Shown here: positions 1 to 7,916 of the stretch, one piece after another
How positions within the stretch are numbered: the first letter of the stretch is position 1
Layout of the letters: each line of letters opens with the position of its first letter
NCBI GenBank assembly: GCA_038203695.1
Contig: JBBRDQ010000048.1
Span: forward strand, 1 to 25,808
Source: M3007 sp038203695
GTDB taxonomy: Bacteria > Bacteroidota > Bacteroidia > Chitinophagales > Saprospiraceae
Direction of reading: 5' to 3'
Length of the DNA: 25,808 nt
The notes under the pieces: generated by a model
What the model was told of the DNA's origin: nothing
Database searches by the model: none
Seen by the model: only the letters and a program-made list of their open reading frames with translations
Position numbers and translations under genes: made by a program

Positions 1-345
1 GGCCCTAGTGCCCGGCAGTTCCGAAAATACTGTACGTTCACTTTTTTCAACAAGATCGTTACGGGCGGCGGCTCCGACGAAGTGGGCGCGTTCGCCTGGA
101 AAGGCACGTACGATACCGCAGAACTGTGGTGTAAAATGACCAAGTATTATGCCGGCCACACCGTGCAGTACGATGGCAATGTCGATGAAAACGGCATCTG
201 GGGGAAATGGAACATCCGCGGTTTTACGTCCGGCTGGTTTCACCTCTGGCCCGTCAAAAGGGAGGAAGCCGAGCAGATGGCCGAAGAGACCAGTACGGTA
301 CAGGAGGTGAAAATTGAAGTGCCTGGTGCAATAAAAACCGCGTAA
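1..345 (+). CDS. Hypothetical protein, 3' end only
   Basis: The frame is open from the first base of the window and stops with TAA at 343-345, so 114 codons are visible and the true start lies upstream. A GTG at 82 is in frame, but coding continues in front of it, so it is not a convincing start. The fragment is rich in Gly, Trp and aromatic residues (GGGSDEVGAFAWKGTYD, VQYDGNVDENGIWGKW, GWFHLWP), which reads like a small beta-strand domain ending at FHLWP, followed by a charged Glu-rich tail. There is no signal peptide or membrane segment in the visible part. I do not recognise the family with certainty. kmo starts 32 bases downstream on the same strand with no visible terminator between them, so the two may be cotranscribed; a role in tryptophan breakdown cannot be claimed from this. 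Confidence 0.75.
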   Translation, partial: GPSARQFRKYCTFTFFNKIVTGGGSDEVGAFAWKGTYDTAELWCKMTKYYAGHTVQYDGNVDENGIWGKWNIRGFTSGWFHLWPVKREEAEQMAEETSTVQEVKIEVPGAIKTA

Positions 346-377
346 TTTTACCTCTCCAAATCAAAATTCTACCATAA

Positions 378-1766
378 ATGCAACACAAGCAAACCGCTAT
401 CATTGTCGGCGCCGGCCTGGTCGGGTCGCTGTGGGCCGTATTTTTAGCCCGGCGCGGCTACCAGGTCAAAGTATTTGAACGCCGGCCGGATATGCGGGCT
501 GCCGGATATGCCGGGGGGCGCTCGATCAACCTGGCCATGAGTGTACGCGGCTGGAAAGCCATCGACCAAGCGGGTATCCGCGATAAAATTGCGCAGGTCG
601 CTATCGCTATGCCCGGCCGGATGATGCACAGCGTAGCGGGTACACATACGTTTCAACAATACGGACAGGAAGGTGAGGCCATTTATTCCGTCTCGCGGGG
701 CGGTCTGAACCTGGAGTTACTCAACATTGCCGACAGTTTTCCGAATGTGGAGTTTTACTTCGAGCATCGCTGCGCCGAGGTCGATCTACAAAATCCACGC
801 ATTACTTTTGAAGACCTGACCACGGGCGAACTCAAAACCCTGGATGCGCCGCTGGTTTTTGCCGCCGATGGGGCATTTTCAGCGGTGCGTTACGCGTTGC
901 AGCGCACCGACCGGTTCAACTATACACAGCAATACCTGGAACACGGCTACAAAGAATTGAGTATTCCCCCCGCACCGGGCGGTGGTTACCGCATGGACCC
1001 GGCCGCGCTGCATATCTGGCCGCGCGGCAATTTTATGGTCATTGCGCTGCCCAATGCCGATGGCAGTTTTACCTGTACCCTGTTTTTGCCGTTTGAAGGA
1101 GCAGTTTCGTTTGAACACCTGCATACGGATGCGGATGTGTTGCATTTTTTCGAAACCTATTTTCCCGATATGATTCCGCTGGCACCCACCTTGCTGGAAG
1201 ATTTTCGCCACAATCCGGTCTCCTCGCTGGTTACCGTAAAGTGTGATCCCTGGCAGTGGCAAAATCGCATTCTTTTGCTGGGCGACTCCGCACACGCGAT
1301 TGTGCCCTTTTACGGACAAGGTATGAATGCCGGGTTTGAAGATTGTACGCTACTGGATGCCATGTATGACGAATTGGGGGGCGATTGGGCGCAGATCATT
1401 CCCCAGTTCGCCGAGCGCCGTAAGGCCGACGGAGATGCCATTGCCGAACTGGCCCAGCGTAATTTTATCGAAATGCGCGATTTGGTGGGCGATCCCCGAT
1501 TTTTGCTGCGCAAAAAAATAGCCGCAGCCTTGCAGGCCCGGCATCCGGAGTTTTTACCAGTGTATGGCATGGTTACATTCAGTAATACGCCCTATCACGT
1601 GGCATTACAGGAAGACGATGCGCAAAATGAATTATTCAGTGAAATTCTGGCGATCGACCATATCGAAGCCGAATGGGAAGGAGACGCGGTGGAAGCAGTA
1701 TTCCAAAAATGGGTGGGGTCAATTATGAATTACGAATTACGAATTACGAATAAAATTGATTCGTAG
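378..1766 (+). CDS. kmo: Kynurenine 3-monooxygenase (FAD-dependent)
   Basis: It hydroxylates L-kynurenine to 3-hydroxykynurenine with NADPH and O2, in the kynurenine branch of tryptophan catabolism that can lead to quinolinate and NAD. The 462-residue protein has the dinucleotide fold GAGLVG at residues 11-16, FERRPD at 33-38, the family signature GRSINLAMS at 47-55, SVSRGGLN in the substrate region, and the second FAD motif GDSAHAIVPFYGQGMNAGFEDC starting near residue 302. Length and motif order fit KMO rather than other group A flavin monooxygenases. ATG at 378 is the first in-frame start in front of the Rossmann strand; an A-rich stretch precedes it and there is no Shine-Dalgarno. The last 12 or so codons (NYELRITNKIDS) are an AATTACG heptamer repeat read as protein, so the ancestral C-terminus probably ended just before residue 450. 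No other kynurenine-pathway gene is in the window. Confidence 0.95.
   Translation: MQHKQTAIIVGAGLVGSLWAVFLARRGYQVKVFERRPDMRAAGYAGGRSINLAMSVRGWKAIDQAGIRDKIAQVAIAMPGRMMHSVAGTHTFQQYGQEGEAIYSVSRGGLNLELLNIADSFPNVEFYFEHRCAEVDLQNPRITFEDLTTGELKTLDAPLVFAADGAFSAVRYALQRTDRFNYTQQYLEHGYKELSIPPAPGGGYRMDPAALHIWPRGNFMVIALPNADGSFTCTLFLPFEGAVSFEHLHTDADVLHFFETYFPDMIPLAPTLLEDFRHNPVSSLVTVKCDPWQWQNRILLLGDSAHAIVPFYGQGMNAGFEDCTLLDAMYDELGGDWAQIIPQFAERRKADGDAIAELAQRNFIEMRDLVGDPRFLLRKKIAAALQARHPEFLPVYGMVTFSNTPYHVALQEDDAQNELFSEILAIDHIEAEWEGDAVEAVFQKWVGSIMNYELRITNKIDS
1721..1766 (+). repeat. AATTACG heptamer repeat overlapping the kmo 3' end
   Basis: Four tandem 7-base units (AATTATG, then AATTACG three times) run from 1721 to 1748 and continue into an A/T-rich tail that supplies the kmo stop codon. 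An inverted copy lies at 1978-2008 next to the sigma-factor stop. In the kmo frame the array encodes NYELRITN. Confidence 0.85.
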
Positions 1767-1895
1767 TCGAGACTGGTTGGCTATTTTACACAACAAATTG
1801 GCCATTAAACTCTTATTCGTCAAATTTCCTGTGCTTGATTTCAGGAACACCTAAACTTAGGTTATATGCACAAGATCATTGCGAATTGCACAAAA

Positions 1896-1932
1896 AAAGT
1901 TGAACCAGATATGTTCTACCTGGTTCAACTTT
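1896..1932 (-). terminator. Hairpin terminator between kmo and the sigma factor
   Basis: A perfect 13-bp stem (AAAGTTGAACCAG / CTGGTTCAACTTT) encloses an 11-base loop. Read on the minus strand, the stem runs straight into a T tract (seven T in a row including the stem end), which fits an intrinsic terminator for the sigma-factor gene. The plus-strand side lacks a good T run but the symmetric stem may also help end the kmo transcript. Confidence 0.8.
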
Positions 1933-1977
1933 CTAAACTTGCGTATCAATCACAAATATTCCCGAGCCCAATATTTG

Positions 1978-2008
1978 ATTCGTAATTCGTAATTGACGAT
2001 TCGTAATT
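1978..2008 (-). repeat. Inverted copy of the AATTACG heptamer repeat
   Basis: On the minus strand this reads TAA of the sigma-factor stop followed by TTACGAA, TCGTCAA, TTACGAA, TTACGAA: 7-base units in the opposite orientation to the array at 1721-1766. The two arrays bracket the 240-base convergent intergenic region. Confidence 0.85.
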
Positions 2009-2591
2009 ACTGCAGCACCACTTCGTGTTCCGCCATCATTTTACGAATATTGATGAGGGCGTAACGCATACGACCCAGGGCTGTATTGATGCTGACACGA
2101 GTCAGGGAAGCGATTTCTTTGAAACTCATGTCGGCGTAGTGACGCAGGATGACGACTTCGCGTTGTTCTTCCGGCAAGGCATCTACTAAGCGACGGATGC
2201 GGTTGTGGGTTTCGCTGCGCATGATAAGCGTATCGGCGCTGTCGTCGCTGTGGCGCAACACTTCGAAGATATCGAATTCTTCGGTCGGGTTGATATGAGC
2301 GCGGCGTTTGTGGCGGCGGTGATAGTCCACACACATATTATACGCAATACGCATGGCCCATTGCACGAATTTACCTTCGTGGTTGTATTTGCCCTTGCGG
2401 AGTGTGTCGATGATTTTGATGAAAACTTCCTGGAAAATATCTTCTGCCAGCGCGTGGTCTTTCACGAAAAGATAGATGGAAGTGTAGATTTTCGACCGAT
2501 AGCGGCGAAGTAATGTTTCAAAGGCTTTGTGGTCGCCATCTACGTAGCGAGCGATCAATTCTTGATCGTTGAATATGGACATAACTTGCAT
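2007..2591 (-). CDS. RNA polymerase sigma factor, sigma-70 family (ECF type)
   Basis: This 194-residue protein directs RNA polymerase to a promoter subset. Region 2 spans roughly residues 25-95, with AFETLLRRYRSKIYTSIYLFV, AEDIFQEVFIKII and the -10-contacting WAMRIAYNMCVDYHRR. Region 4 spans about 130-185, with LPEEQREVVILRHYADMSFKEIA and the helix-turn-helix VSINTALGRMRYALINIRK. There is no region 1.1, 1.2 or 3, so it is an ECF-type factor. No anti-sigma gene sits beside it, which is odd for classic ECF pairs; the neighbouring gene on the far side is divergent. ATG at 2591 is taken as start, but ATG at 2582 (MSIFNDQ) is equally possible. A Bacteroidota-type promoter is seen about 120 bases upstream. 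Confidence 0.93.
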   Translation of the reverse strand: MQVMSIFNDQELIARYVDGDHKAFETLLRRYRSKIYTSIYLFVKDHALAEDIFQEVFIKIIDTLRKGKYNHEGKFVQWAMRIAYNMCVDYHRRHKRRAHINPTEEFDIFEVLRHSDDSADTLIMRSETHNRIRRLVDALPEEQREVVILRHYADMSFKEIASLTRVSINTALGRMRYALINIRKMMAEHEVVLQ

Positions 2592-2710
2592 AGCAATTGT
2601 TTGCTGTTTTACCAGTTAAATTAGCAGAACTTAATTGGTGTACAAGTTTAGACCGATACGCAAGAATGATTTTGGTGAGCAAATAAAGCGCTGTTGCGCT
2701 CTTTGTGATG

Positions 2711-2743
2711 TAAAAGTAGGAAGATATTGTGGACCCCCCAAAA
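2711..2743 (-). promoter_or_regulatory. Candidate promoter of the sigma-factor gene
   Basis: On the minus strand TTTTG (2739-2743) is followed after 20 bases by TACTTTTA (2711-2718), which matches the Bacteroidota -33 TTTG and -7 TAnnTTTG pattern at all but the last base. It would give a leader of about 110 bases. Confidence 0.5.
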
Positions 2744-2799
2744 CATTTTTCAAAATTTAACACTTTTTAACAACGCCTACAGGCAACCCGGCAAAATTC

Positions 2800-2831
2800 T
2801 TCGGAAATATTTGGTAAAAACGGTAATTTTG
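2800..2831 (+). promoter_or_regulatory. Candidate promoter of the CNNM/CorC gene
   Basis: TAATTTTG at 2824-2831 is an exact TAnnTTTG match and is followed by CACC, as often at Bacteroidota starts. A weak -33 element (TTCG, 2800-2803) lies 20 bases upstream. The leader to the ATG at 2961 would be about 120 bases. Confidence 0.45.
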
Positions 2832-2960
2832 CACCTGATTCCAAAGATTGTTGGGCACCCTTTTTTAGCATCATTTTACAAAAAACAATCGTGCGGTCTG
2901 CCAGGCTGGTTTTCAGCCACTGTCCAACCTTCATTTTAAACGGCAAGCGCGCCTTATTTC

Positions 2961-4253
2961 ATGGAAATAGCCATAGTTCTCGTCCTGATTGTGCTGCACG
3001 GTTTTCTCGTGCTGGGAGAAATAGCACTACTTACTGCCAAACGCTCTAAACTCGAAGGCGAAAAACTCAAGGGTAACACCAACGCTGCCATTGCAGTTGC
3101 GCTACTCGACAATATCGACCGTTACCTGTCGGCCATGCAGATCGGTATCACGCTGATCAGCGTCATCGAGGGCGCTTATGCGGGTGTGGCTATCGGGCAT
3201 CAGTTGGAGCCGCTGATCGCACAAATTCCCGTGTTGGCCCCGTACGCCGAGAAAGTGGCATTGACCATCGTCGTGACGCTAATTACGTATTTCTCGCTGA
3301 TCATTGGAGAGTTGGCCCCCAAATACGTGGCCATTCAATACGCCGATTCCTTGGCAATCGCCTGTGCGCCGGTGATGCATTTTATTACGCGGCTTACCGG
3401 GCCGATCTCTGCGTTTTTGAGTTGGTCGACCAAGATGTTTATGCGCATGTTGTTCATCAAGCCCAACGATCAGCAGAGTATTTCTGAAGATGAGATCAAG
3501 TTGATGGTTAAAATGGCCAATCAGCAGGGTGTTTTGCAGCAGAAAGAAAGCGAGTTTATTCAAAATATCCTGCGTTTTGCCGACCGCGATGCCGATACCA
3601 TTATGACGCACCGCAACGAATTGGCCTGGCTGGACGTAAATGCGTCGCTGGAAGAGAACGACCGTATCCTGCACGAGAGTGGGTACACGAAATTCCTGGT
3701 CTGCGAAGACACCATTGAAAATATTATCGGGGTGGTGCGACTGCGCGATTATATCGGCCTGCGCAACAAACCTGATTTCCAGTTGCGCAACCTGGCTACC
3801 CAGCCACTGTATGTGCCCGAGACAATGAATGCACTGAAAATCCTGGAGCGTTTTCGCAAGGAGCGCAACTACTTTGCCGTGGTGGTCGACGAATACGGCT
3901 CTACCCAGGGCATCATTACACTGCACGACCTGACCGAGAATATATTCGGGGCGCTGCCGGATATGGACGACGATGAAGAGCACGCGATCGTCACCCGCGA
4001 GGACGGTAGTATGCTGGTCGACGGGATGATCCCGATCGATGAACTGCGCGACACCATCGTGCTCAAGGAATTTGATTTTGAAGATGCGGATTACTCTACA
4101 CTGGCCGGTTTTATCCTGTATAAACTAAGCGAAATTCCCAAAGCCGGCGATACACTGGACGCGGAAGGGTACCGGTTCGAAATTATTGATATGGATAAGA
4201 GTAAGATTGATAAGGTATTGGTGTGGAAACTGGAGGAGAAGGAGAGTGAGTAA
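2961..4253 (+). CDS. Hemolysin-family CNNM/CBS/CorC membrane protein (likely Mg2+/Co2+ transport)
   Basis: Residues 1 to about 150 form a CNNM (DUF21) membrane domain: an N-terminal hydrophobic segment (IAIVLVLIVLHGFLVLGEIAL), the family-typical SKLEGEKLKG after it, then DRYLSAMQIGITLISVIEGAYAG and a helix around VALTIVVTLITYFSLIIGELAPK. A tandem CBS pair follows at about 205-330 (MTHRNELAWLDV; YFAVVVDEYGSTQGIITLHDLTE is the diagnostic stretch), and a CorC/HlyC C-terminal domain at about 345-425. The 430-residue length and domain order match the TlyC/PaeA/CorC-like family. Members are linked to divalent cation or polyamine efflux; old 'hemolysin' names are not evidence of toxicity. The true substrate cannot be read from sequence. 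ATG 2961 places the first membrane segment at the N-terminus as usual. The gene is convergent with ftsH. Confidence 0.9.
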   Translation: MEIAIVLVLIVLHGFLVLGEIALLTAKRSKLEGEKLKGNTNAAIAVALLDNIDRYLSAMQIGITLISVIEGAYAGVAIGHQLEPLIAQIPVLAPYAEKVALTIVVTLITYFSLIIGELAPKYVAIQYADSLAIACAPVMHFITRLTGPISAFLSWSTKMFMRMLFIKPNDQQSISEDEIKLMVKMANQQGVLQQKESEFIQNILRFADRDADTIMTHRNELAWLDVNASLEENDRILHESGYTKFLVCEDTIENIIGVVRLRDYIGLRNKPDFQLRNLATQPLYVPETMNALKILERFRKERNYFAVVVDEYGSTQGIITLHDLTENIFGALPDMDDDEEHAIVTREDGSMLVDGMIPIDELRDTIVLKEFDFEDADYSTLAGFILYKLSEIPKAGDTLDAEGYRFEIIDMDKSKIDKVLVWKLEEKESE

Positions 4254-4270
4254 AAAGCGCGAAGTTTGCG

Positions 4271-4316
4271 CATAAAATAAAACGCCGCCACCTGGAATTC
4301 CCAGATGACGGCGTTT
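4271..4316 (-). terminator. Terminator of the rsfS-ftsH unit
   Basis: A 16-bp stem (4280-4295 with 4301-4316, loop AATTC) precedes a T-rich run on the minus strand (TTTTATTTTA, 4271-4280). In the minus-strand RNA two positions pair as G-U; in the plus-strand RNA the same positions are A-C mismatches. This assigns the terminator mainly to ftsH, although it may act on both convergent genes. Confidence 0.8.
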
Positions 4317-4353
4317 CTTCGTTTCATTATTCACTATTCTTTACGATCAATCT

Positions 4354-6387
4354 CTATTCGTCGTCGTCCTGACCGATACTGACATCGGGGACAAACGCGC
4401 TTTCGCCGGGCGTTGGATCAATGAACGGGCGTTTGCCGATCAGTTGTTCCAGATCTGCACGGTGCAGGACTTCTTTTTCCAGCAATGCCTGCGCTACCGC
4501 GTCCAGTTCTTTGCGTTTGTCGCGCAGGAGCGTTTTGGAGCGGTTGTATTCGGCGTCGATCATGGCTTTTACTTCCTGATCGATCAGATACGCCGTTTGC
4601 TCGGAGAACGGACGTGTGTACGTTTCGTTCATCATCGAGTAATACGACACATTGCCTACTTTTTCACTCAAGCCGTAATTCGTGATCATATCGTACGACA
4701 GGCGCGTGATGTGATCCAGATCGCTCTGGGCACCCGTGCTGATCTTATCGAAGACCACCGACTCGGCAGCGCGACCACCCAGGGTCATGCAAATATCGTC
4801 GAGCAGTTTCTCTTTGCGGGTAATGTACTGTTCTTTCGGCAGGTACTGGGCATACCCCAGTGCGGCCAGACCGCGCGGTACGATGGTAACTTTGACCAGC
4901 GGGTGCGCGTGTTCCAGGAACCAGCCACAAATCGCATGGCCGGCCTCGTGGTACGCGATGATCTGCTTTTCCTCCGGACTGATGATTTTATTTTTCTTTT
5001 CCAGACCACCGATCACTTTATCGAGCGCGTAGTTGAAATCGTCCATGTCAATCGCCTTTTTCTCGCGGCGGGCAGCGATCAGAGCGGCCTCATTACAGAC
5101 GTTGGCAATATCGGCACCCACAAAACCGGGCGTCATTTCCGACAGGGCAGAAGCGGTCACCTCAGCCGATACTTTGATGTTTTTCATGTGCACCTCAAAT
5201 ATCTGGGCCCGGCCATTCAGGTCCGGACGACCAATCCCGATCTGGCGGTCGAAACGCCCCGGGCGCATCAACGCCTGGTCCAGAATATCGGGACGGTTGG
5301 TAGCGGCCATCAGAATAACGCCTTTGTCGGTCGGGAAACCGTCCATCTCCACCAACAACTGGTTGAGGGTATTCTCCCGTTCATCGTTGCCGCCTTGTAC
5401 AGCGCCGCGACCACGGGCGCGACCAATGGCATCTATTTCGTCAATAAAAATAATACACGGGGCTTTTTCGCGGGCCTGACGGAACAAGTCGCGCACACGG
5501 GAAGCACCTACTCCGACAAACATTTCTACGAAGTCAGAACCTGAAATGGAAAAGAATGGCGCATTGGCTTCGCCGGCCACGGCTTTCGCCAGCAGGGTTT
5601 TACCGGTACCGGGAGGGCCCACTAGCAATACACCTTTCGGGATTTTACCGCCTAAGACCGTATATTTCTTGGGATTCTTCAGGAAATCTACAATTTCCAT
5701 CACTTCATCTTTTGCTTCATCCAATCCGGCCACGTCCGCAAAAGTGATATTCACCTTCGAGTTGTTGTCGAACAGGGTCGCTTTGGATTTGCCGATATTG
5801 AAAATCTGCGCGCCCGGTCCGCCGGCACCGCCACCCATCCGGCGCATGATGAACATCCACAACCCTACGAACAGCAAAATCATCACCAGGTAAGGTAAAA
5901 TATCGCCTACCCAGTCCTTGCGCTGATCGTATTCGGCCGAGATTGGAGCGAGGGTTTTGCCCTTCTCCTTGGCGAGCGATTCGTTCAGTTTCACCAATTT
6001 GGTTTCCAGCAGTTCCGGTTTACCAATATTGAGGACATAGTGTGGCGGCGTTTGTCCGCCCAGGATCTTTTGTTCCGGTTTAATATCCTTGTGTTCGCCA
6101 AAACCCAGGGAGTCTTTGACAATGTACACATAGGCTTCTTTGTCATTTACCACGACCAGCCGCTGGATTTCAGCATCGCGCGCCCAGCGTTCGATATCTT
6201 TCCAATCGGCCATACGCGGGGTGCCGAGCATGCGTGACATTTGCAAGCCGAGCAACGCCAGGCCAATGAGGATATACACCCAGGTGAAACTGAAACGGGG
6301 CGTGCCCTCCTCATTTTCATCGCGGCGGGGACGTTGTTCTTCGTTGTCGTCGCCACGCCGACCGTTTTTATTTTTTTCCGGTTCCAT
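4354..6387 (-). CDS. ftsH: ATP-dependent zinc metalloprotease FtsH
   Basis: A membrane-anchored AAA+ protease that degrades misfolded membrane proteins and some regulators. The 677-residue chain starts with a very charged cytoplasmic tail (residues 1-31), then membrane segment 1 (about 34-50), a periplasmic domain, membrane segment 2 (about 162-181) and a Gly-rich linker. The AAA module has Walker A GPPGTGKT at 257-264, the pore loop FVGVGASR near 290, Walker B IIFIDEID at 312-319 and the second region of homology TNRPDILDQALMRPGRFDR at 363-381. The protease has the zinc site HEAGH at 480-484 with the third ligand probably Asp556 in TGAQSDL. The C-terminus is acidic. All catalytic residues are present. 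It follows rsfS by 55 bases on the same strand, with no terminator between them, so cotranscription is likely. ATG 6385-6387 is the first start. Confidence 0.98.
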   Translation of the reverse strand: MEPEKNKNGRRGDDNEEQRPRRDENEEGTPRFSFTWVYILIGLALLGLQMSRMLGTPRMADWKDIERWARDAEIQRLVVVNDKEAYVYIVKDSLGFGEHKDIKPEQKILGGQTPPHYVLNIGKPELLETKLVKLNESLAKEKGKTLAPISAEYDQRKDWVGDILPYLVMILLFVGLWMFIMRRMGGGAGGPGAQIFNIGKSKATLFDNNSKVNITFADVAGLDEAKDEVMEIVDFLKNPKKYTVLGGKIPKGVLLVGPPGTGKTLLAKAVAGEANAPFFSISGSDFVEMFVGVGASRVRDLFRQAREKAPCIIFIDEIDAIGRARGRGAVQGGNDERENTLNQLLVEMDGFPTDKGVILMAATNRPDILDQALMRPGRFDRQIGIGRPDLNGRAQIFEVHMKNIKVSAEVTASALSEMTPGFVGADIANVCNEAALIAARREKKAIDMDDFNYALDKVIGGLEKKNKIISPEEKQIIAYHEAGHAICGWFLEHAHPLVKVTIVPRGLAALGYAQYLPKEQYITRKEKLLDDICMTLGGRAAESVVFDKISTGAQSDLDHITRLSYDMITNYGLSEKVGNVSYYSMMNETYTRPFSEQTAYLIDQEVKAMIDAEYNRSKTLLRDKRKELDAVAQALLEKEVLHRADLEQLIGKRPFIDPTPGESAFVPDVSIGQDDDE

Positions 6388-6442
6388 GCTATTTCTTAGT
6401 AGCCGTTAGGCAGTTTATGTTTAACAATGTAAGGGCCGAAAA

Positions 6443-6835
6443 CTAGATTTCGGCAAATTCCGTCATTTCAGCATCACTCCACAGGTGTTCGATTTCATAA
6501 AATTGACGGGTTTCAGGGTAAAATACGTGTACAACAGTATTAAAATAGTCCATGAGAATCCATTTGGCATTGCTCGAACCTTCCGTATGCGTAGGCATAG
6601 TGAGCAGTTCCGCTTTTACTTTTTGATGAATGCTGTCGGAAATGGCTTTGACGTGTGTATTGGAATCGCCTTCACAGATAATAAAGAAATCGGCCGGCGC
6701 GTCGCCTAATTTTCGCAGGTCAAGTTGTACGATATTTTTACCTTTTTTATCGCGGATACCTTCGACGATAATGTGGTTCAACTCCTCAAGAAGTGGCTTT
6801 TGGGCTTTGATCTGCCTGGATGTCGTATGGTTCAA
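6443..6835 (-). CDS. rsfS: Ribosomal silencing factor RsfS (YbeB/Iojap family)
   Basis: RsfS binds uL14 on the large ribosomal subunit and blocks subunit joining when nutrients are scarce. The protein shows the family core: IVEGIRDKKGKNIVQLDLRKLGDAPADFFIICEGDSNTHVKAISDSI, then EGSSNAKWILMDYFNTVVHVFYPETRQFYEIEHLWSDA. Length (about 130 residues) is normal. The start is unusual: there is no in-frame ATG between the upstream stop (TAA at 6890-6892) and residue 80. TTG at 6833-6835 gives 130 residues and is used here; ATT at 6857-6859 is another option. A CCTGAA/TTCAGG hairpin lies just upstream (6854-6869). Divergent birA and downstream ftsH are the order commonly seen in Bacteroidota. Confidence 0.92.
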   Translation of the reverse strand: MNHTTSRQIKAQKPLLEELNHIIVEGIRDKKGKNIVQLDLRKLGDAPADFFIICEGDSNTHVKAISDSIHQKVKAELLTMPTHTEGSSNAKWILMDYFNTVVHVFYPETRQFYEIEHLWSDAEMTEFAEI

Positions 6836-6995
6836 ATTCTGTAATGGTTTAGCCTGAATGCCTTCAGGTCGTTTTTGAAAGTGCCGTGTTTATTGAATAT
6901 AACAAATGAAAGGTAAAGATAGGCGAAAAACCACGTTCTTCCCGCCGGCTTTCGCGGTTCTTTGTGGATTAAAACGTTTCAAAATTTAAAATTAC

Positions 6996-7775
6996 ATGGC
7001 AAACACCCTTTTTATCGGAAAAGTTTACCAGTGTTTCGACGAATTATCTTCCACGAACGATTATGCCGTGGAAATGCTCGCAAAAAGCAGGCCACCTGAG
7101 GGGACAGTGGTGCGGGCTGCCAGCCAGTCAGCAGGACGCGGTCAATTTGGCAGCCAGTGGGTGGCTGCTGCTGGTAAAAACCTGACGCTCAGCATTATTT
7201 TATATCCGGTCTGGCTGAAAATCGACGCTCAATTCGATCTAAGTATTGCCGTAGCGCTGGCGTTGCACGACCTGGTTTCCGGTCATTTGCACCAACCCGA
7301 CAATGCAACAACAGCGATAGATGTGACGGTAAAGTGGCCCAACGATCTTTACCTGGGCGACCGTAAAACGGCCGGTACCCTAATCCAGAATGCGCTTTCG
7401 GGCGGACAAATCCAGTCATCGGTAGTGGGTATCGGGCTCAATGTCAATCAATTGGATTTTGGCTCCGAAGCGCCTGGCGCGACCTCCTTAGCCCTGGCGG
7501 TTGGCCGCCCGTTCGATCTGAACACCCTTGCCGATGACCTTTTTACATGCTTAGAACGGCGGTACTTGCAACTCAAATCCGGTCATGCCGATACCATGCG
7601 CGTGGAATATGTGTCGCACCTCTACCGGTTCGGACAAACAGGCGATTATGAACGCGCGGATGGCACGCCGCTGCGTGGTACCATCGAAGGGATCACCGCT
7701 GCCGGGCAGTTGGCCATTCAGTCGGCGGAGCGGGGGCGGGAGTTGTTTTCGGTGAAAGAAGTGCGGTTTTGCTGA
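6996..7775 (+). CDS. birA: Biotin--[acetyl-CoA-carboxylase] ligase (BirA catalytic type)
   Basis: It activates biotin with ATP to biotinyl-AMP and transfers it to the lysine of biotin carboxyl carrier proteins. The 259-residue protein shows the biotin-loop motif GRGQFGSQW at 47-55, KWPND at 113-117, the following lysine region GDRKTAGTLIQ at 121-131, GIGLNVN at 145-151, and a small C-terminal SH3-like part (YERADGTPLRGTIEGITAAGQL). It has no N-terminal winged helix, so it is a class I monofunctional ligase and not a repressor. ATG 6996 is preceded by an A/T-rich stretch without Shine-Dalgarno. It stands divergent from rsfS across about 160 bases and ends at a shared terminator facing fadD. 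Confidence 0.94.
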   Translation: MANTLFIGKVYQCFDELSSTNDYAVEMLAKSRPPEGTVVRAASQSAGRGQFGSQWVAAAGKNLTLSIILYPVWLKIDAQFDLSIAVALALHDLVSGHLHQPDNATTAIDVTVKWPNDLYLGDRKTAGTLIQNALSGGQIQSSVVGIGLNVNQLDFGSEAPGATSLALAVGRPFDLNTLADDLFTCLERRYLQLKSGHADTMRVEYVSHLYRFGQTGDYERADGTPLRGTIEGITAAGQLAIQSAERGRELFSVKEVRFC

Positions 7776-7829
7776 AGGCGGCATTGGACATTTGGCGAAC
7801 GTCGTTTTCGCAAAATGGTAAAAAAAGAG

Positions 7830-7867
7830 AAATCCTCCTGGCTATCTCAAGATTGCCAGGGGGATTT
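7830..7867 (+). terminator. Bidirectional terminator between birA and fadD
   Basis: A 13-bp stem (7830-7842 with 7855-7867, 12-base loop) is followed on the plus strand by ACCTATTTTT and flanked on the minus-strand side by CTCTTTTTTT. In the plus-strand RNA all 13 positions pair, one as U-G; in the minus-strand RNA that position is an A-C mismatch, but the T tract is better. It probably serves both genes. Confidence 0.8.
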
Positions 7868-7916
7868 ACCTATTTTTGATGCGTTCGCATGCTATGATTC
7901 GCTTAACATCATCGGC

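Noticed and set aside
1721..2008. CRISPR array
   Set aside because: Units are 7 bases in direct contact, with no spacers of regular length and no cas genes in the window.
3279..3983. 234-codon open frame on the minus strand opposite the CNNM/CorC gene
   Set aside because: Antisense to the CBS domains; composition typical of a shadow frame.
4444..5544. 366-codon open frame on the plus strand inside ftsH
   Set aside because: It is antisense to the highly conserved AAA and protease domains of FtsH; the protein reads as low-complexity Arg/His/Phe-rich sequence without any motif.
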